NCBI GenBank assembly: GCA_902795965.1
Contig: CADBNI010000060.1
Span: 1-38,097 of the forward strand
Origin: an uncultured bacterium
Lineage (GTDB): Bacteria; Cyanobacteriota; Vampirovibrionia; Gastranaerophilales; Gastranaerophilaceae
Length of the DNA: 38,097 nt
Direction: 5' to 3'
The position numbers and the translations under genes were made by a program. Under the pieces are notes generated by a model. It had not been told where the DNA came from. It was given only the letters and a program-made list of their open reading frames with translations, and ran no database searches. Shown here piece after piece: positions 7,730 to 15,520 of the stretch (position 1 is the stretch's first letter; every line of letters begins with the position of its first letter).

Positions 7730-9010
7730 ATGGAACGTTTTTTTGGAATTTTTGGGATTATTTTGATATTCGCGCTGGCATATTTGATGTCAAACAACCG
7801 CAAGGCGATAAATTATAAAACGATTGTAACCGGATTTTTGCTTCAGGTTTTTATTGCGATATTTATATTTAAAGTACCTGTCGGAAGAATGTTGTTTTTA
7901 AACTTGGGATTATTTGTCCAAAAAATTCTTGATTTTGCTAAAGAAGGCGGAGATTTTGTATTCGGACCTTTGATGAGCGGAACAAAACTGTCTGCCGTAT
8001 TTGGCGCGGGCGCACAGGTATTTGCTTTGCAGATGATTGCATCGCTGATTTTTATGATGATATTGGTTAATATTCTTTATTATTACGGTATTATGCAAAG
8101 GGTAATTCCCCTGTTAGGCAAAGCAATGAACAAATTGATGTCAGTCAGCGGTGCGGAGGCACTTTCAAATGTTGCAAGTGCGTTTGTCGGACAGATTTCC
8201 GCACAGATTATGATTAGACCTTATCTTGAAAAATTGACGCGTTCCGAACTTTTGGCATCAATGGCGGGAAGTATGGCCTGTATCTCCATGGCGACAATGC
8301 CGATTTATATTGGTATGGGAATTCCTGCGCAATATCTTCTTGCATCTTCGTTTATGGCAGCTCCGGGGGCACTTGTTATTTCAAAAATAATTTACCCCGA
8401 AACAGGTAATCCGGAAACAAGCGAGGATATAAAAATCAATTACAGCAGGCGCAGACGACCTTATATAAATCTTTTTGATGCGATTTCCGCGGGAGCATCG
8501 GAAGGTATGAAGGTTGCAATTAACGTTGTTGCAATGATTTTGGCACTCGTTGCGATTGTTGCAATGGTTGACTGGTTTTTAGGCGGATTGGGAACATTTA
8601 TCGTTAAATATTTACATATAAATTTTGTATCTTTTGACTTGAATACACTGTCCTTGAAGATGATTTTAGGTAAGATTTTTGCGATATTTGCATATTTTAT
8701 GGGAGTTCCGATTGGTGAGGCCACAACGGTCGGAAGTCTTATGGGAACAAAACTTGTACTCAACGAAATGGTTGCGTATTTTGATTTGACAAATCTTCCG
8801 CAGGCTTTATCCGATAAGAGCTTCTTGATAGCAAGTTTTGCACTTTGCAGTTTCGGCAATTTCGGTTCTATCGCAATCCAATTAGGCGGTATCGGAGAAC
8901 TTGCTCCAAACCAGCGAAAAAACCTTGCGCGTTTAGGGGTGCGTGCTTTGATTTGCGGAACTTTAACCTGTTATATGTCAGCCGCTATCGTCGGGGTGTT
9001 GTTTAATTAG
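7730..9010 (+). CDS. CNT-family (NupC-like) nucleoside transporter
   Basis: A polytopic inner-membrane protein of 426 residues, the usual length for concentrative nucleoside transporters, which take up nucleosides with Na+ or H+. The C-terminal half is strongly family-like: EGMKVAINVVAMILALVAI (258-276), GVPIGE (325-330), LVLNEMVAY (342-350, E346), FGNFGSIAIQLGGIGELAP (375-393, N377 and S380 as ribose ligands) and LGVRALICGTL. The re-entrant HP1 motif, normally GQ(T/S)E, reads GQISAQ (154-159): the Gln is kept but the Glu that contacts the nucleobase is replaced by Ser. Substrate may therefore differ. ATG 7730 follows AAGGAA. It converges on the zinc-ribbon gene with an 8-bp overlap. Confidence 0.88.
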   Translation: MERFFGIFGIILIFALAYLMSNNRKAINYKTIVTGFLLQVFIAIFIFKVPVGRMLFLNLGLFVQKILDFAKEGGDFVFGPLMSGTKLSAVFGAGAQVFALQMIASLIFMMILVNILYYYGIMQRVIPLLGKAMNKLMSVSGAEALSNVASAFVGQISAQIMIRPYLEKLTRSELLASMAGSMACISMATMPIYIGMGIPAQYLLASSFMAAPGALVISKIIYPETGNPETSEDIKINYSRRRRPYINLFDAISAGASEGMKVAINVVAMILALVAIVAMVDWFLGGLGTFIVKYLHINFVSFDLNTLSLKMILGKIFAIFAYFMGVPIGEATTVGSLMGTKLVLNEMVAYFDLTNLPQALSDKSFLIASFALCSFGNFGSIAIQLGGIGELAPNQRKNLARLGVRALICGTLTCYMSAAIVGVLFN

Positions 9011-9308
9011 GCAAATACTTTGACCAATCCTTATCAAGATTTTTGATAAATCTGTGCGCATCAATTACATCATCATAAGAAATAGGCTCAGGACCTTCCG
9101 TAACTTCAAGCGGAGCATAATTTTTTACGTCAATATCAGAAAATCCCAAAAATGCGATACCGAAATTTTTACCGCAATGTCTGCATTCCAAACCGATTAC
9201 CAAAAGTCCGTTTTCATCACGTTTTACCGCAATGGAATTTTCGTCAAAACCGTTTTTGCACTGCGAACAACAAAGGTTTGAAAACAATTTTTCGATTTTC
9301 TTTTTCAT
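9003..9308 (-). CDS. Small zinc-ribbon protein of unknown function
   Basis: 101 residues. Two CxxC knuckles, C14-x2-C17 and C42-x2-C45, frame a beta-rich segment and look like a zinc ribbon. The rest (about 55-101) is acidic and probably helical, ending DWSKYLPN. There is no signal peptide or membrane span, so it should be cytoplasmic. The frame is open to an ATG at 9326, but ATG 9308 has a better-placed GAGGA Shine-Dalgarno and is preferred. The stop codon region overlaps that of the transporter gene on the other strand. I do not recognise a named family. Confidence 0.75.
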   Translation of the reverse strand: MKKKIEKLFSNLCCSQCKNGFDENSIAVKRDENGLLVIGLECRHCGKNFGIAFLGFSDIDVKNYAPLEVTEGPEPISYDDVIDAHRFIKNLDKDWSKYLPN

Positions 9309-9394
9309 AAATTCCTCACTTTCCATTATAACATATCTCCGTAGTTTTTATATAATTAACTTTTGTAAAGCTCTTGACTTTTTTGTAAAAAAAT

Positions 9395-9423
9395 GTTACA
9401 TTTTGGTGTCTTTTGGGTATAAT
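9395..9423 (+). promoter_or_regulatory. Promoter of the 31-codon membrane peptide gene
   Basis: GTTACA (9395-9400), 17-nt spacer, perfect TATAAT (9418-9423). Start of transcription would be near 9430, giving a leader of about 38 nt. Confidence 0.7.
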
Positions 9424-9467
9424 ATAAGCGGTGGGTAAAGTCGTTTGTGCCTGCCAAGGAGTGAATT

Positions 9468-9563
9468 ATGGAAGCAATCAACTTAATTCTGTTCGGATTT
9501 ATTGTTTACACTGCGCTTATCGTAGTACCGAGTATCTGGGAAGAATTAACAACAGAAGGCTAA
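9468..9563 (+). CDS. 31-residue single-span membrane peptide
   Basis: The translation starts MEAINLILFGFIVY and continues through TALIVVPSIW to an acidic end, EELTTEG, then TAA. About 20 uninterrupted hydrophobic residues form one membrane span. ATG 9468 is preceded by a textbook AAGGAG (9456-9461) with a 6-nt spacer, and a TATAAT promoter lies upstream, so expression signals are stronger than for many larger genes here. It is short enough to be missed by gene callers. Size and shape resemble the tiny subunits of membrane complexes or small regulatory membrane peptides, but I recognise no family. No clear terminator follows. Confidence 0.65.
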   Translation: MEAINLILFGFIVYTALIVVPSIWEELTTEG

Positions 9564-9678
9564 ATCCTCCAAAATTTAAGACGAATAATTTTTGAAAGTG
9601 TTCCTTTTTTCTGATAGGATTCGCCGATAAGGGTAGGTACCGTTTTTAAAAAGTGTAAAAAACACAATTTTACGGTTT

Positions 9679-9780
9679 GATAAGTAGTGTAAGTTTGATA
9701 AGTTCGATAAGTACTTTACAGGAATAACTTTTTGATACGTACTTATCTGACCTGCCAGACTTATCTTACTTACCCACTTT
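9679..9780. repeat. Imperfect intergenic inverted repeat rich in GATAAGT
   Basis: Left part (9679-9715) carries several GATAAGT/GTAAGT units. The right part (9738-9777) carries their complements (ACTTATC, CTTACTTACCC). Together with AT-rich, otherwise featureless DNA it fills 9564-9812 between the small peptide gene and lptC. Confidence 0.5.
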
Positions 9781-9797
9781 TATTTAAATCTTTTTCA

Positions 9798-9806
9798 TGC
9801 TAAAAT
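9798..9806 (+). promoter_or_regulatory. Extended -10 promoter of the lptC operon
   Basis: TG-C-TAAAAT ends 6 nt before the ATG of lptC (9813). There is no Shine-Dalgarno between, which suggests a leaderless first gene. Confidence 0.5.
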
Positions 9807-9812
9807 TTAAGT

Positions 9813-10427
9813 ATGGACTTGGTTGAAAAAATCAAAAGCAGGTATGAAAAATTAAGCAAAAAGCAGAGGGCTTATCTTGGTGCTTTTATAGGTGTGATTG
9901 CTGTTCTTTTATGGGCATTTATATCTGCGGGAGTAATTACACACAATTTTAACCGAAGCCAGCTTCAAACCGATAAAGACCGTCAGGAAGCTCTTATTAA
10001 AGGGATTATTCTGACGGAAACCAAAGATGACAAAAAATACTGGGAAATCTACGGCGAAACCGGTACTTATGACAGTAATAACGGTATTGCAATGTTGAAT
10101 AACGTTATCGGAAATTTTTATGACGATAACAATGAAGTTTCAATGAGTTTTGAATCCTCTAAAGGAACTTATAACGAACAGAAAAAACAGATAATTTTAT
10201 ATGAAGATACGTATATTGTTCTCAAGGATTTTACAACTCTTAGGGCAAATAAACTTGAATGGTCGGGCAGAGATGTTCCGATTATTGCAAAGGGAAATAT
10301 AAAAATTACAAGACAAAAACAACTTTTGGCTGCTGCTAACGAGGTCGAAATCAGTCCTGATTACGATTCGTTCAAAATCAAAGGAAATGCGGTTTCCAAA
10401 ATTTATGAAGATAAGGAGAAAAAGTGA
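9813..10427 (+). CDS. lptC: LptC-like LPS export protein
   Basis: 204 residues. A single membrane span (about 20-43) anchors a periplasmic beta-jellyroll domain (about 60-195) containing GIILTETKDDKKYWEIYGET and the ANKLEW and GNIKITRQ strands typical of the LptC/YrbK family. In diderms LptC takes LPS from the inner-membrane LptB2FG transporter and hands it to LptA. It is the first gene of the operon. Its TGA overlaps the GTG start of lptA by four bases (GTGA). Neither lptB nor lptFG is in this window. The assignment rests on domain layout plus the adjoining lptA. Confidence 0.88.
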   Translation: MDLVEKIKSRYEKLSKKQRAYLGAFIGVIAVLLWAFISAGVITHNFNRSQLQTDKDRQEALIKGIILTETKDDKKYWEIYGETGTYDSNNGIAMLNNVIGNFYDDNNEVSMSFESSKGTYNEQKKQIILYEDTYIVLKDFTTLRANKLEWSGRDVPIIAKGNIKITRQKQLLAAANEVEISPDYDSFKIKGNAVSKIYEDKEKK

Positions 10428-11401
10428 AAAAATTATTCTTAACTTTAACGGTCGCATTTGCGCTTGCGGGAATGTTTGTACAGGCTTCCGATTTGGTTAT
10501 TGAATCCAAAACACAGAGCTATGCGGAAGATGAAAATAAAATAAAATTTGACGGTGATGTAAAAGTTACGGTTGATGATATGACGGTCGTCGGGGATTCT
10601 GCTGATGTTACCGTTACAAAAGACAGCAAACTTGATACCGCAACTTTTTATGACAAACCTTATGCGTTTGAAGTCAAAAAAAATAAAAAACGCGAAGTTA
10701 AAGCTAATATTTTGAAAATGTCTTTGATAACAAAGATTGTTAAAGCTCAAGGGGATACACAATCAATCGTTTTTGACGGAAAAACCCCAATCGTTGTAAT
10801 TAATGCCGATGAACAGGAATATGATACAAAGACTGGTATTATGACAGCAACGGGAGCAGTTACGATTATGTACAAGGAGTTGGAAACTTTTTCCGACAAA
10901 GCAAAAATTAAAACAAATAAGAACGGTGATTTAAAAGATATTGAACTTATCGGAAATGCAAAACTGAAACAGGAAGGCAGTGAATCTTATGCCGACAGAT
11001 TTTATTATGATGATGTAACAAAGGTTGTTGTTGCAACGGGAAATACTACATCTAAAGCACTTTTGGACGATGGTACAAAACTTGTATTAAAATCAAACAG
11101 GCAGGAATATGCTCAGGAAAAAAACATATTTAATGCTTCGGGTAATGTAAGGGTTTGGTATCAGGATTATTATGCGGTAGGACCGAAAATTTCGGTTTAT
11201 CCCAACAAAGAAACAGGAAAACCCAATGAAATCTATTTTACGGGACGTTCAAGCATAACACAGGATATGAGAACGATTTATGCCGATAAAATTACCATGA
11301 CTATGAAACCGAAAAGTTTCCACGCTGACGGCAGAACAAGAACGGTTATCAGAAACGTGGGTTCGGGCAGTAACAGTGATGAGATGGGATTGGGATTGTA
11401 A
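10424..11401 (+). CDS. lptA: LptA/OstA-family periplasmic LPS bridge protein
   Basis: 325 residues. An N-terminal signal peptide (about 1-21, cleavage near VQA-SD) is followed by repeated OstA-type beta strands: VIESKTQSYAEDENKIKFDGDV, later INADEQEYDTKTGIMTATGAV, then LKSNRQEYAQEKNIFNASGNV. The family forms a slide of jellyroll strands carrying LPS across the periplasm. It is much longer than E. coli LptA (185 residues); three A-x-E-Y/S-Y-like starts at about 22, 128 and 225 suggest nearly three structural units in one chain. GTG start at 10424 with AAGGAG upstream, overlapping lptC. Its TAA shares one base with the next ATG (TAATG). Confidence 0.88.
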   Translation: MKKLFLTLTVAFALAGMFVQASDLVIESKTQSYAEDENKIKFDGDVKVTVDDMTVVGDSADVTVTKDSKLDTATFYDKPYAFEVKKNKKREVKANILKMSLITKIVKAQGDTQSIVFDGKTPIVVINADEQEYDTKTGIMTATGAVTIMYKELETFSDKAKIKTNKNGDLKDIELIGNAKLKQEGSESYADRFYYDDVTKVVVATGNTTSKALLDDGTKLVLKSNRQEYAQEKNIFNASGNVRVWYQDYYAVGPKISVYPNKETGKPNEIYFTGRSSITQDMRTIYADKITMTMKPKSFHADGRTRTVIRNVGSGSNSDEMGLGL

Positions 11402-12180
11402 TGAACGAAAAAGTTGATAAGGCAATAGATTTATACAAAGAAGGCAAGTATAACGAGGCTATTGATATTTTCAGCACCGTACTTGAAACAAATCCGGATA
11501 ATGCTGAAATCTACAACAATATCGGATTGTGTTACGCAAATATTGGTGATGATGAAAAAGCCGAAAAATATTATCTGAAAGCACAGGAATTAAATCCGAA
11601 ACTGGCTCAGGTTTATATAAATCTTGCGGATATTTATTACCGCCAAAAAGATATGGGAAGCGGTGCGGAGCTGATGTCACAGGGTTTGTACGAGCTTCCT
11701 GACAATTTGGTTTTGCGCCATTATCTTGCAAGGTTTTATATGGAAGATGCAAAACTTGATTTGGCAATAGACGAGCTTGAAAATATTCTTGAAAAACAGC
11801 CCGAGAACTATGATGTTTATTATGATTTGGCAAGAGTACATTTTGAACTCGGAAATTATACCTGCGCCATAGAAAATTTTGAAAATGTTCTTGAATTTAA
11901 GTCTGAAAACCCTATGATTTATTATTATTTGGGTGAGGCTTATGAGGCTGATGATGAGATTGACAAGGCAATTTCAAATTATCTGAAAACGATAGCGCAT
12001 AATGATGCGTTTGCTCCCGCATATAAAAAAGCGGGAATTTTGTTCTTTGCCCGCGGGGATTTTGAAGATGCTATCGAATATTTTGAAGATTATATGAATT
12101 TTGATATTCCTGCCGAAGAAAAAACTAAGATAAAAGAACTTGTAGAGAGAATTAAAAAGAAATGCGAAAATATTGGATAG
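11401..12180 (+). CDS. TPR-repeat protein
   Basis: 259 residues made almost entirely of about seven tetratricopeptide repeats, beginning AIDLYKEGKYNEAIDIF and including YNNIGLCYANIGDDEKAEKYY and YYDLARVHFELGNYTCAIENF. No signal peptide or membrane span is visible, so it is probably a cytoplasmic scaffold. TPR repeats bind other proteins; the partner is unknown. It is translationally linked on both sides: one-base overlap with lptA and a 19-bp overlap with dprA. That makes a role tied to the operon plausible but unproven. Confidence 0.9.
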   Translation: MNEKVDKAIDLYKEGKYNEAIDIFSTVLETNPDNAEIYNNIGLCYANIGDDEKAEKYYLKAQELNPKLAQVYINLADIYYRQKDMGSGAELMSQGLYELPDNLVLRHYLARFYMEDAKLDLAIDELENILEKQPENYDVYYDLARVHFELGNYTCAIENFENVLEFKSENPMIYYYLGEAYEADDEIDKAISNYLKTIAHNDAFAPAYKKAGILFFARGDFEDAIEYFEDYMNFDIPAEEKTKIKELVERIKKKCENIG

Positions 12181-13238
12181 CTTTCTCATCAATAGAAGAA
12201 GTAAACAGCTCTTTTGTTTTGAGGCTGTACAATTATTTTGGCGATATAAAATCCGCATTTTGCGCAAATGATTTGTCGGGAATTGACGGTTTAAGCGTAA
12301 AAAGTGCCGAGAAATTCTTGAGATTGCGCGACAAAGTTGATGTTGATAAAGTTTTTAAGGAAATCGAAAACCGAGGGATTAACTTTTTAACTTATGATGA
12401 CGAAAATTATCCTTATATGCTGAAAAATATTTCCGACCCGCCTGCAATTTTGTATTACAAAGGTGATTTATCGGTTTGCAATCTTAATAAGACGCTTGCG
12501 GTTGTGGGTTCAAGAAGGGCAACAAGGTATGCCAAAGAGGCTCTGGCCAAGATTATTGGAGAGTTAGGTAATACAGATATCTGTATAGTTTCGGGATTGG
12601 CATCGGGAATTGATACGACGGCTCATGTTTGCGCACTTGATAACAATTTGAAAACAATCGGAGTAATTGCAAGCGGTTTTGATTTTGTATATCCTACTGC
12701 CAATAAAGAATTGTATAAACGGATTGAGGACGGTAACGGAGCTGTTTTGACGGAATATTTCCCGACATTTGAGCCGATAAAATTCAGATTTCCTCAAAGA
12801 AACAGGATTGTTTCGGGGCTTTCTTACGGTACTTTGGTTGCGGAAGCGTCTTTAAAAAGCGGAGCATTAATTACGGCCAATCTGACTCTTGAACAGGGCA
12901 GAGAACTGATGTGCATTCCGGGGCTTATCACAAATCCGAATACGCAAGGAATTTATAAACTTCTCAAGAATGGAGCTTCGCTCGTTACTTGTGCTGATGA
13001 TATTTTGGAGGCATTAAACTGGGAAGTTAAACTTGAGCAGAAAACTCTTTTTGACCTGCCTGATTTGAGTGAGGACGAACAGAGAATTTATGAGGCTCTT
13101 GAGATTGAAGAAAAGGGTGTTGACGAACTTCAGACTTTTACAAAGTTGAGTATAGAAAATTTGTTGATGTACTTGACAACAATGGAGCTTAAAGGGATAA
13201 TTAAACAGGTTGACGGTGACAGGTATAGGATAGTGTAA
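12162..13238 (+). CDS. dprA: DNA processing protein DprA
   Basis: 358 residues. A Rossmann-fold DprA core with VGSRRATRYA (115-124), SGLASGIDTTAH (144-155), FPQRNRIVSGLS (210-221) and EASLKSGALITA (228-239), preceded by a SAM-like helical N terminus and followed by a winged-helix domain (about 302-358). DprA binds incoming single-stranded DNA and loads RecA during natural transformation, so DNA uptake is a reasonable inference, although DprA also occurs in strains not known to be competent. It overlaps the TPR gene by 19 bp, and its TAA shares a base with the topA ATG. Confidence 0.97.
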   Translation: MRKYWIAFSSIEEVNSSFVLRLYNYFGDIKSAFCANDLSGIDGLSVKSAEKFLRLRDKVDVDKVFKEIENRGINFLTYDDENYPYMLKNISDPPAILYYKGDLSVCNLNKTLAVVGSRRATRYAKEALAKIIGELGNTDICIVSGLASGIDTTAHVCALDNNLKTIGVIASGFDFVYPTANKELYKRIEDGNGAVLTEYFPTFEPIKFRFPQRNRIVSGLSYGTLVAEASLKSGALITANLTLEQGRELMCIPGLITNPNTQGIYKLLKNGASLVTCADDILEALNWEVKLEQKTLFDLPDLSEDEQRIYEALEIEEKGVDELQTFTKLSIENLLMYLTTMELKGIIKQVDGDRYRIV

Positions 13239-15520
13239 TGACTGCAACAAAAGAAAAATCATTGGTAATAGTTGAGTCACCCGCAAAATCCAAAACAATA
13301 AAAAAGATTTTAGGTGACGGGTTTCAAATTGAAGCAAGTTTCGGACATGTCAGAAATTTGCCCTCAAAAGACCCTGCAACAGAAAATTTGGGATTTGATG
13401 TCAATAAAGATTTTGAACCTAAGTTTGAAATAATTCAGGGCAAACAACAGGTCGTCAAAAAACTCAACGATATAGCCAAAAAAGTCGACAAAATCTATCT
13501 TGCTTCCGACCCTGACCGTGAAGGTGAAGCGATAGCATGGCATGTTCGCCAGCTTTTAAAAGTACCTGACGAGAAGATTTTGAGAATTGTTTTTAACGAA
13601 ATTACTCCGAAAGCCGTTAAATATTCGGTCGAAAACCCACGCGCCATTGATATGGATATGGTTCAAGCTCAACAAACAAGACAAATTTTGGATAAATTGG
13701 TAGGGTTCAAGCTCAGCCCCGTTTTGTGGAAACAAATAGGAAACAGAAATCTCTCTGCAGGTCGTGTTCAATCGGTTGCGCTCAGAATGATTTGCGAACG
13801 TGAAGAAGAAATTGAGGCTTTTGTTCCGCAGGAATACTGGTCAATACATGCCGATTTGGAAAAAGAAGGAAAAGTCTTTGAGGCTGAATTATCCAAAATC
13901 AAAGACAAACCGATTGAAAAAACGATAAAAAATTCCGAAGAAGCTCAAAAAATCGTAGAAGAACTTCAATCTCCCGACACAAATTATGAAGTTTCAAAAG
14001 TTACGAAAAAATCAATGAAGCGCAAGCCGACTGCACCTTTTATTACATCAACTTTACAAAGGGCTGCAAGTTCAAAATTAGGTTTTGGTGTTTCAAAAAC
14101 AATGCAGGTAGCGCAAAAACTCTATGAAGGTATGGAAATTGACGGCACTCCAGTCGGTTTGATTACATATATGAGAACGGACAGTGTAAGGGTTTCCGAC
14201 GATGCGCAAGCTATGGCAAAAGATTTTATCCTTGCAAATTTCGGTGAAAAATATTACCCCGAAACTCCTAATGTTTACGTTAAAGGTAAACAAAACGTTC
14301 AGGATGCGCACGAAGCCATTCGTCCCTCATATCCCGAACGTACACCCGAAAGCATAAAAAAATACCTTGATAACGATCAATACAAATTGTACAAGCTGAT
14401 TTGGGATAAATTTATGTCCTCTCAAATGTCTAATGCGGAAATCGCAAACAAATCAATCGAAATAAAAGCGGGAGATTACACTCTAAAAGCAGGTACAAGT
14501 AAAGTTACCTTTGACGGATTTTTAAAACTTTATAATGATGCGGAAGAAGACGAAAAAGCAGATGATGCAAAAATTCCCGACCTTGAGAAAGGCGATAAAG
14601 TTACCTGCAAAAAAGTCAATCCGAAACAACACTTTACACAACCTCCTCCGAGGTACAACGAAGCCTCACTTGTAAAAGCGTTGGAAGAATACGGAATAGG
14701 TCGTCCGTCTACTTATGCGACAATTATTACGGTTATTCAAACCCGCAAATATGTTGAGAAAAAAGATAAAGCATTACACCCGACACTTTTGGGAAGAACC
14801 GTATCTAAACAGTTGGTTGCTCAATTTGCGGATATTATGGATTACAAATTTACCGCAGGCATGGAAAACAAATTAGACCAGATTGCGGAGAAAAAAGCTG
14901 TTTGGAATAAGGTTTTGAAAGATTTTTATGCTCCGTTTATTCAGGAAGTTGACAAAGCCCTGCAAAACAGTGAACGCGTAAAAATCGAAAGCAAAATTAA
15001 ATGTCCGAATTGCGGAAAACCTATGGTTTTGAGAACAAGCAAATTCGGAACACAGTTTTTGGGCTGTTCGGGATTTCCGGATTGCAAGACGATGATGTCT
15101 TTGAATGCTTTGTCGGAAGAAAACGAGGAAAATCATGAGTCCGAAGTTTGTGAAGAAAAATGTGAAAAATGCGGTTCGGATATGATTTTTAAAAACGGTC
15201 CTTACGGAAAGTATATGGAATGTACAAACGCTGATTGCAAAAACCGTAAACCTTACAGAAAATCTACGGGTGTAAAATGCCCAAAATGCGGTGAAGGAAT
15301 GATTGTTGAACGCAAATCAAAACGCGGTACGATATTTTACGGTTGCGATAAATATCCGAATTGTGATTTTACATTGTGGAACGAACCGACAGGTGAAAAA
15401 TGTCCCGATTGCGGATCACTTTTGGTGAAAAAAGTTCTGAAGAAAGGAACGACCATTACCTGTTCAAGCATAAAGTGCCACTATAAAAAAGAATTGGAAG
15501 GAGAAAACGGTGAATCCTGA
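13238..15520 (+). CDS. topA: DNA topoisomerase I
   Basis: Type IA enzyme of 760 residues that relaxes negative supercoils. Toprim motifs: VIVESPAKSKTI (10-21) and ASDPDREGEAIAWH (89-102). NLSAGRVQSVALR lies at 171-183, and the active-site tyrosine is Y311 in ITYMRTDSVRVS. The C terminus has four Cys4 zinc ribbons (starting CPNCGKPM, CEKCGSDM, CPKCGEGM, CPDCGSLL), one or two more than many homologs. ATG 13238 follows directly on dprA (TAATG), and the end overlaps the aroE start by 11 bp. A dprA-topA order is common in several phyla. Confidence 0.98.
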   Translation: MTATKEKSLVIVESPAKSKTIKKILGDGFQIEASFGHVRNLPSKDPATENLGFDVNKDFEPKFEIIQGKQQVVKKLNDIAKKVDKIYLASDPDREGEAIAWHVRQLLKVPDEKILRIVFNEITPKAVKYSVENPRAIDMDMVQAQQTRQILDKLVGFKLSPVLWKQIGNRNLSAGRVQSVALRMICEREEEIEAFVPQEYWSIHADLEKEGKVFEAELSKIKDKPIEKTIKNSEEAQKIVEELQSPDTNYEVSKVTKKSMKRKPTAPFITSTLQRAASSKLGFGVSKTMQVAQKLYEGMEIDGTPVGLITYMRTDSVRVSDDAQAMAKDFILANFGEKYYPETPNVYVKGKQNVQDAHEAIRPSYPERTPESIKKYLDNDQYKLYKLIWDKFMSSQMSNAEIANKSIEIKAGDYTLKAGTSKVTFDGFLKLYNDAEEDEKADDAKIPDLEKGDKVTCKKVNPKQHFTQPPPRYNEASLVKALEEYGIGRPSTYATIITVIQTRKYVEKKDKALHPTLLGRTVSKQLVAQFADIMDYKFTAGMENKLDQIAEKKAVWNKVLKDFYAPFIQEVDKALQNSERVKIESKIKCPNCGKPMVLRTSKFGTQFLGCSGFPDCKTMMSLNALSEENEENHESEVCEEKCEKCGSDMIFKNGPYGKYMECTNADCKNRKPYRKSTGVKCPKCGEGMIVERKSKRGTIFYGCDKYPNCDFTLWNEPTGEKCPDCGSLLVKKVLKKGTTITCSSIKCHYKKELEGENGES

